Positions 6,164 to 6,719 of a stretch of 6,719 nucleotides of DNA are shown here, one piece after another. A program made the position numbers and the translations under genes. The stretch covers positions 1-6,719 of the forward strand of contig DAIESR010000136.1 of the NCBI GenBank assembly GCA_027346205.1. The letters are read 5' to 3'. Position 1 is the first letter of the stretch. Each line of letters begins with the position of its first letter. Source of the DNA: Beijerinckiaceae bacterium. Its GTDB lineage: Bacteria > Pseudomonadota > Alphaproteobacteria > Rhizobiales > Beijerinckiaceae. Below the pieces are notes generated by a model. That model ran no database searches. It had not been told where the DNA came from and saw only the letters and a program-made list of their open reading frames with translations.

Positions 6164-6183
6164 TCTACTGGTGGACCAGTAGA
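6164..6183. repeat. perfect 20-bp palindrome between the monooxygenase gene and the acyltransferase gene
   Basis: TCTACTGGT-GG-ACCAGTAGA has two fully complementary 9-base arms around two bases. It starts 11 bases after the UbiH-like stop codon and ends about 200 bases before the acyltransferase start. As RNA it would need to open some pairs for a loop, and no U-run follows, so it is a poor intrinsic terminator. As DNA it has the TGGT-N2-ACCA symmetry of a dimeric repressor site; GntR/FadR-family operators have related TGGT...ACCA half-sites, usually with N3 spacing. Confidence 0.55.
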
Positions 6184-6194
6184 GGTGAGGTGCG

Positions 6195-6719
6195 TCAGGA
6201 GGATTGGCGGTGCCATCCGTCCGCTGCGGCTTGCGTGATGTCTGCGACCGGAAACGAACGTGGCTTTTGCATCAGGGGAGGCAAATGGCTTTGTGGCAGA
6301 ATTCCTTCGCGCATGATTGCGCGGCGCAAGGGCCCGATCATGGTGAAGGCGAGAAATCCCATGCCGCGCACAAGATCGACGGGCAGGAAATCCGCGAGCA
6401 GCGAGCGGTTCAATATGTCGATGCCATGGGTGCGCAGGGAAATATCGGGCCGGCGCGCATCGGCATAGGCGGCAAGCGTCGCCGCTCCGCCGATATCTTC
6501 GCCGCGCGCGCGCGCCGCGTCCACGCAATCGACCAATGACGCCGTATCGCGCAGGCTCAAATTGAGGCCTTGCGCGGCAAGCGGCGGAAAGACATGCGCG
6601 GCTTCGCCGAGCAGAGCGATGCGGCGGCCTATCAGGCGCGAGACCCGCAGCCCCATCATTGGGAACGTGCCGCAAGGACCGTCGATGTGCATGTGGCCGA
6701 AAATGCTCTGAACTTGATG
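6195..6719 (-). CDS. UbiH/UbiF/COQ6-family FAD-dependent monooxygenase (C-terminal 174 residues, cut by window edge)
   Basis: C-terminal part of a flavoprotein aromatic hydroxylase of the kind that hydroxylates ubiquinone precursors. The frame is open from the window edge at 6719 to TGA at 6195. The second FAD-binding motif is clear at visible residues 38-58: GEAAHVFPPLAAQGLNLSLRD, which carries Gly38, the acidic Glu39 (Asp in many relatives), His42, Pro45-Pro46 and the QGLN...RD loop. The following helices (LLADFLPVDLVRGMGFLAFTMIGPLRR) match the usual C-terminus. The N-terminal GxGxxG nucleotide-binding motif lies outside the window. Internal ATGs such as 6692 are not starts, because family sequence continues upstream of them. 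The ring position hydroxylated cannot be assigned. A catabolic aromatic hydroxylase is a weaker alternative. Confidence 0.87.
   Translation of the reverse strand, partial: HQVQSIFGHMHIDGPCGTFPMMGLRVSRLIGRRIALLGEAAHVFPPLAAQGLNLSLRDTASLVDCVDAARARGEDIGGAATLAAYADARRPDISLRTHGIDILNRSLLADFLPVDLVRGMGFLAFTMIGPLRRAIMREGILPQSHLPPLMQKPRSFPVADITQAAADGWHRQSS

Overview
The window looks like chromosomal DNA from a high-GC alphaproteobacterium, most likely of the Hyphomicrobiales (Rhizobiales). The grounds are the rhizobial style of the formate dehydrogenase, LysR, UbiH-like and LpxL-like proteins, and a two-hairpin palindromic intergenic repeat of the kind found in that order (RIME-like). A formate-oxidising, possibly methylotrophic member such as a Beijerinckiaceae relative would fit, but the genus cannot be settled from this sequence. 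Every gene I can support lies on the minus strand, so the biological reading order runs from high to low coordinates.

Reading in that order: (1) 6719-6195 is the C-terminal 174 residues of a UbiH/UbiF-type FAD-dependent monooxygenase, cut by the window edge. (2) A gap of about 230 bases holds a perfect 20-bp palindrome. (3) 5960-5004 is a lipid A (LpxL/HtrB-family) acyltransferase. (4) 4972-4196 is exonuclease III (xthA), 31 bases downstream of the acyltransferase and probably co-transcribed with it. (5) 4195-3804 is a 392-base non-coding stretch with a GC-rich hairpin just past xthA and a RIME-like double-hairpin repeat. (6) 3803-2904 is a LysR-type regulator. (7) 2903-2668 is a regulatory region rich in dyad symmetry. 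(8) 2667-1 is the front of an NAD+-linked, molybdenum- or tungsten-type formate dehydrogenase operon: fdsG (2667-2191), fdsB (2194-644) and the first 210 codons of fdsA (632-1).

The three Fds subunits make a soluble enzyme. FdsA binds formate at a bis-MGD centre (beyond the window) and passes electrons through its N-terminal Fe-S clusters to the FMN and Fe-S centres of FdsB and FdsG, where NAD+ is reduced. fdsG and fdsB overlap by ATGA, and the fdsA ribosome-binding site overlaps the fdsB stop codon, so the three are translationally linked. The upstream LysR protein is the obvious candidate regulator. An FNR/FixK-like box lies about 42 bases upstream of a transcription start inferred from a weak -10 element, which raises the possibility of additional oxygen or redox control.

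I see no CRISPR array, insertion sequence, phage gene, tRNA or rRNA. Gene content is ordinary. The points worth a second look are the intergenic signals, not a new multi-gene system.
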